From assembly GCA_016256075.1 (NCBI GenBank), contig SDVU01000257.1, positions 1-16,444 of the forward strand: 16,444 bases of DNA, written 5' to 3'. This stretch comes from Dictyocoela muelleri (lineage: Eukaryota; Microsporidia). Under the pieces are notes generated by a model, which did not search any database, had not been told where the DNA came from, and saw nothing but the letters and a program-made list of their open reading frames with translations. Shown piece by piece: positions 16,274-16,444 of this stretch. A program made the position numbers and the translations under genes. Positions within the stretch are counted from its first letter, which is position 1. Every line of letters starts with the position of its first letter.

Positions 16274-16444
16274 ACTCAAATTCCTGTATTCCGAGCGAAA
16301 ACTGTTTATATTTTCAATATTACAATAATAACGTAATTTTGAAGGCAGTAATTTTTAAAAATTTATGACGAATATAAAAATATTGTTGCGGGTTGACCTC
16401 ACAATTTTTTTATATTTATTAGTGTATATAAATAAAATAAATAA
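16274..16444. other. Right-end flank, no feature seen
   Basis: AT-rich sequence after the putative end of the second pogo-like element. Nothing is supported. Confidence 0.5.

Overview
The window is very AT-rich eukaryotic DNA. It holds one convincing intact host gene, an intronless CorA-type magnesium transporter, set among decayed transposable elements, large palindromes and tandem arrays. The best guess, by inference, is a TE-rich microsporidian or another AT-rich, early-diverging fungal relative. The reasons are the intronless CorA/Mnr2-like gene with CCC immediately before its ATG (a start-proximal motif reported for microsporidia) and the mixture of Ty3/gypsy, Merlin and pogo-like elements. 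I cannot name a species. || Layout: 1-140 holds the 3' tail of an unrecognised ORF cut by the window edge. 260-350 holds a Merlin-like terminal repeat and a GC-rich palindrome. About 809-2110 is a decayed pogo/Tigger-like DNA transposon (copy 1), followed by a 318-bp near-perfect palindrome (2112-2429). 2994-3666 is a 673-bp palindrome built from three smaller hairpins. 3667-4398 is a degenerate 12-13 bp array that flips orientation halfway. 4441-4860 is a 22-bp tandem array. || 4870-5210 is a 5'-truncated copy (C) of a dispersed repeat that I interpret as a tRNA-derived SINE, ending in fourteen 16-bp repeats. 5941-7245 is the CorA gene. 7320-7834 is SINE copy A, ending in 19-bp repeats. 8401-9397 is a Merlin (IS1016-type) DNA transposon with about 50-bp terminal inverted repeats and a broken DD36E transposase. 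|| 10606-13457 is a Ty3/gypsy gag-pol fossil. It stops exactly where SINE copy B (13458-13905, minus strand) begins; copy B has the best-preserved Pol III A and B boxes. 14432 to about 16273 is a second, more decayed pogo-like element that shares its left-end sequence with copy 1. || The most interesting signal is the three-copy SINE-like family. Its copies share a body, but each ends in a different tail, and two of the tails are tandem arrays grown from different short words of the same 3' region. No operon or cooperating pathway is visible: apart from CorA, the content is mobile DNA and its by-products.
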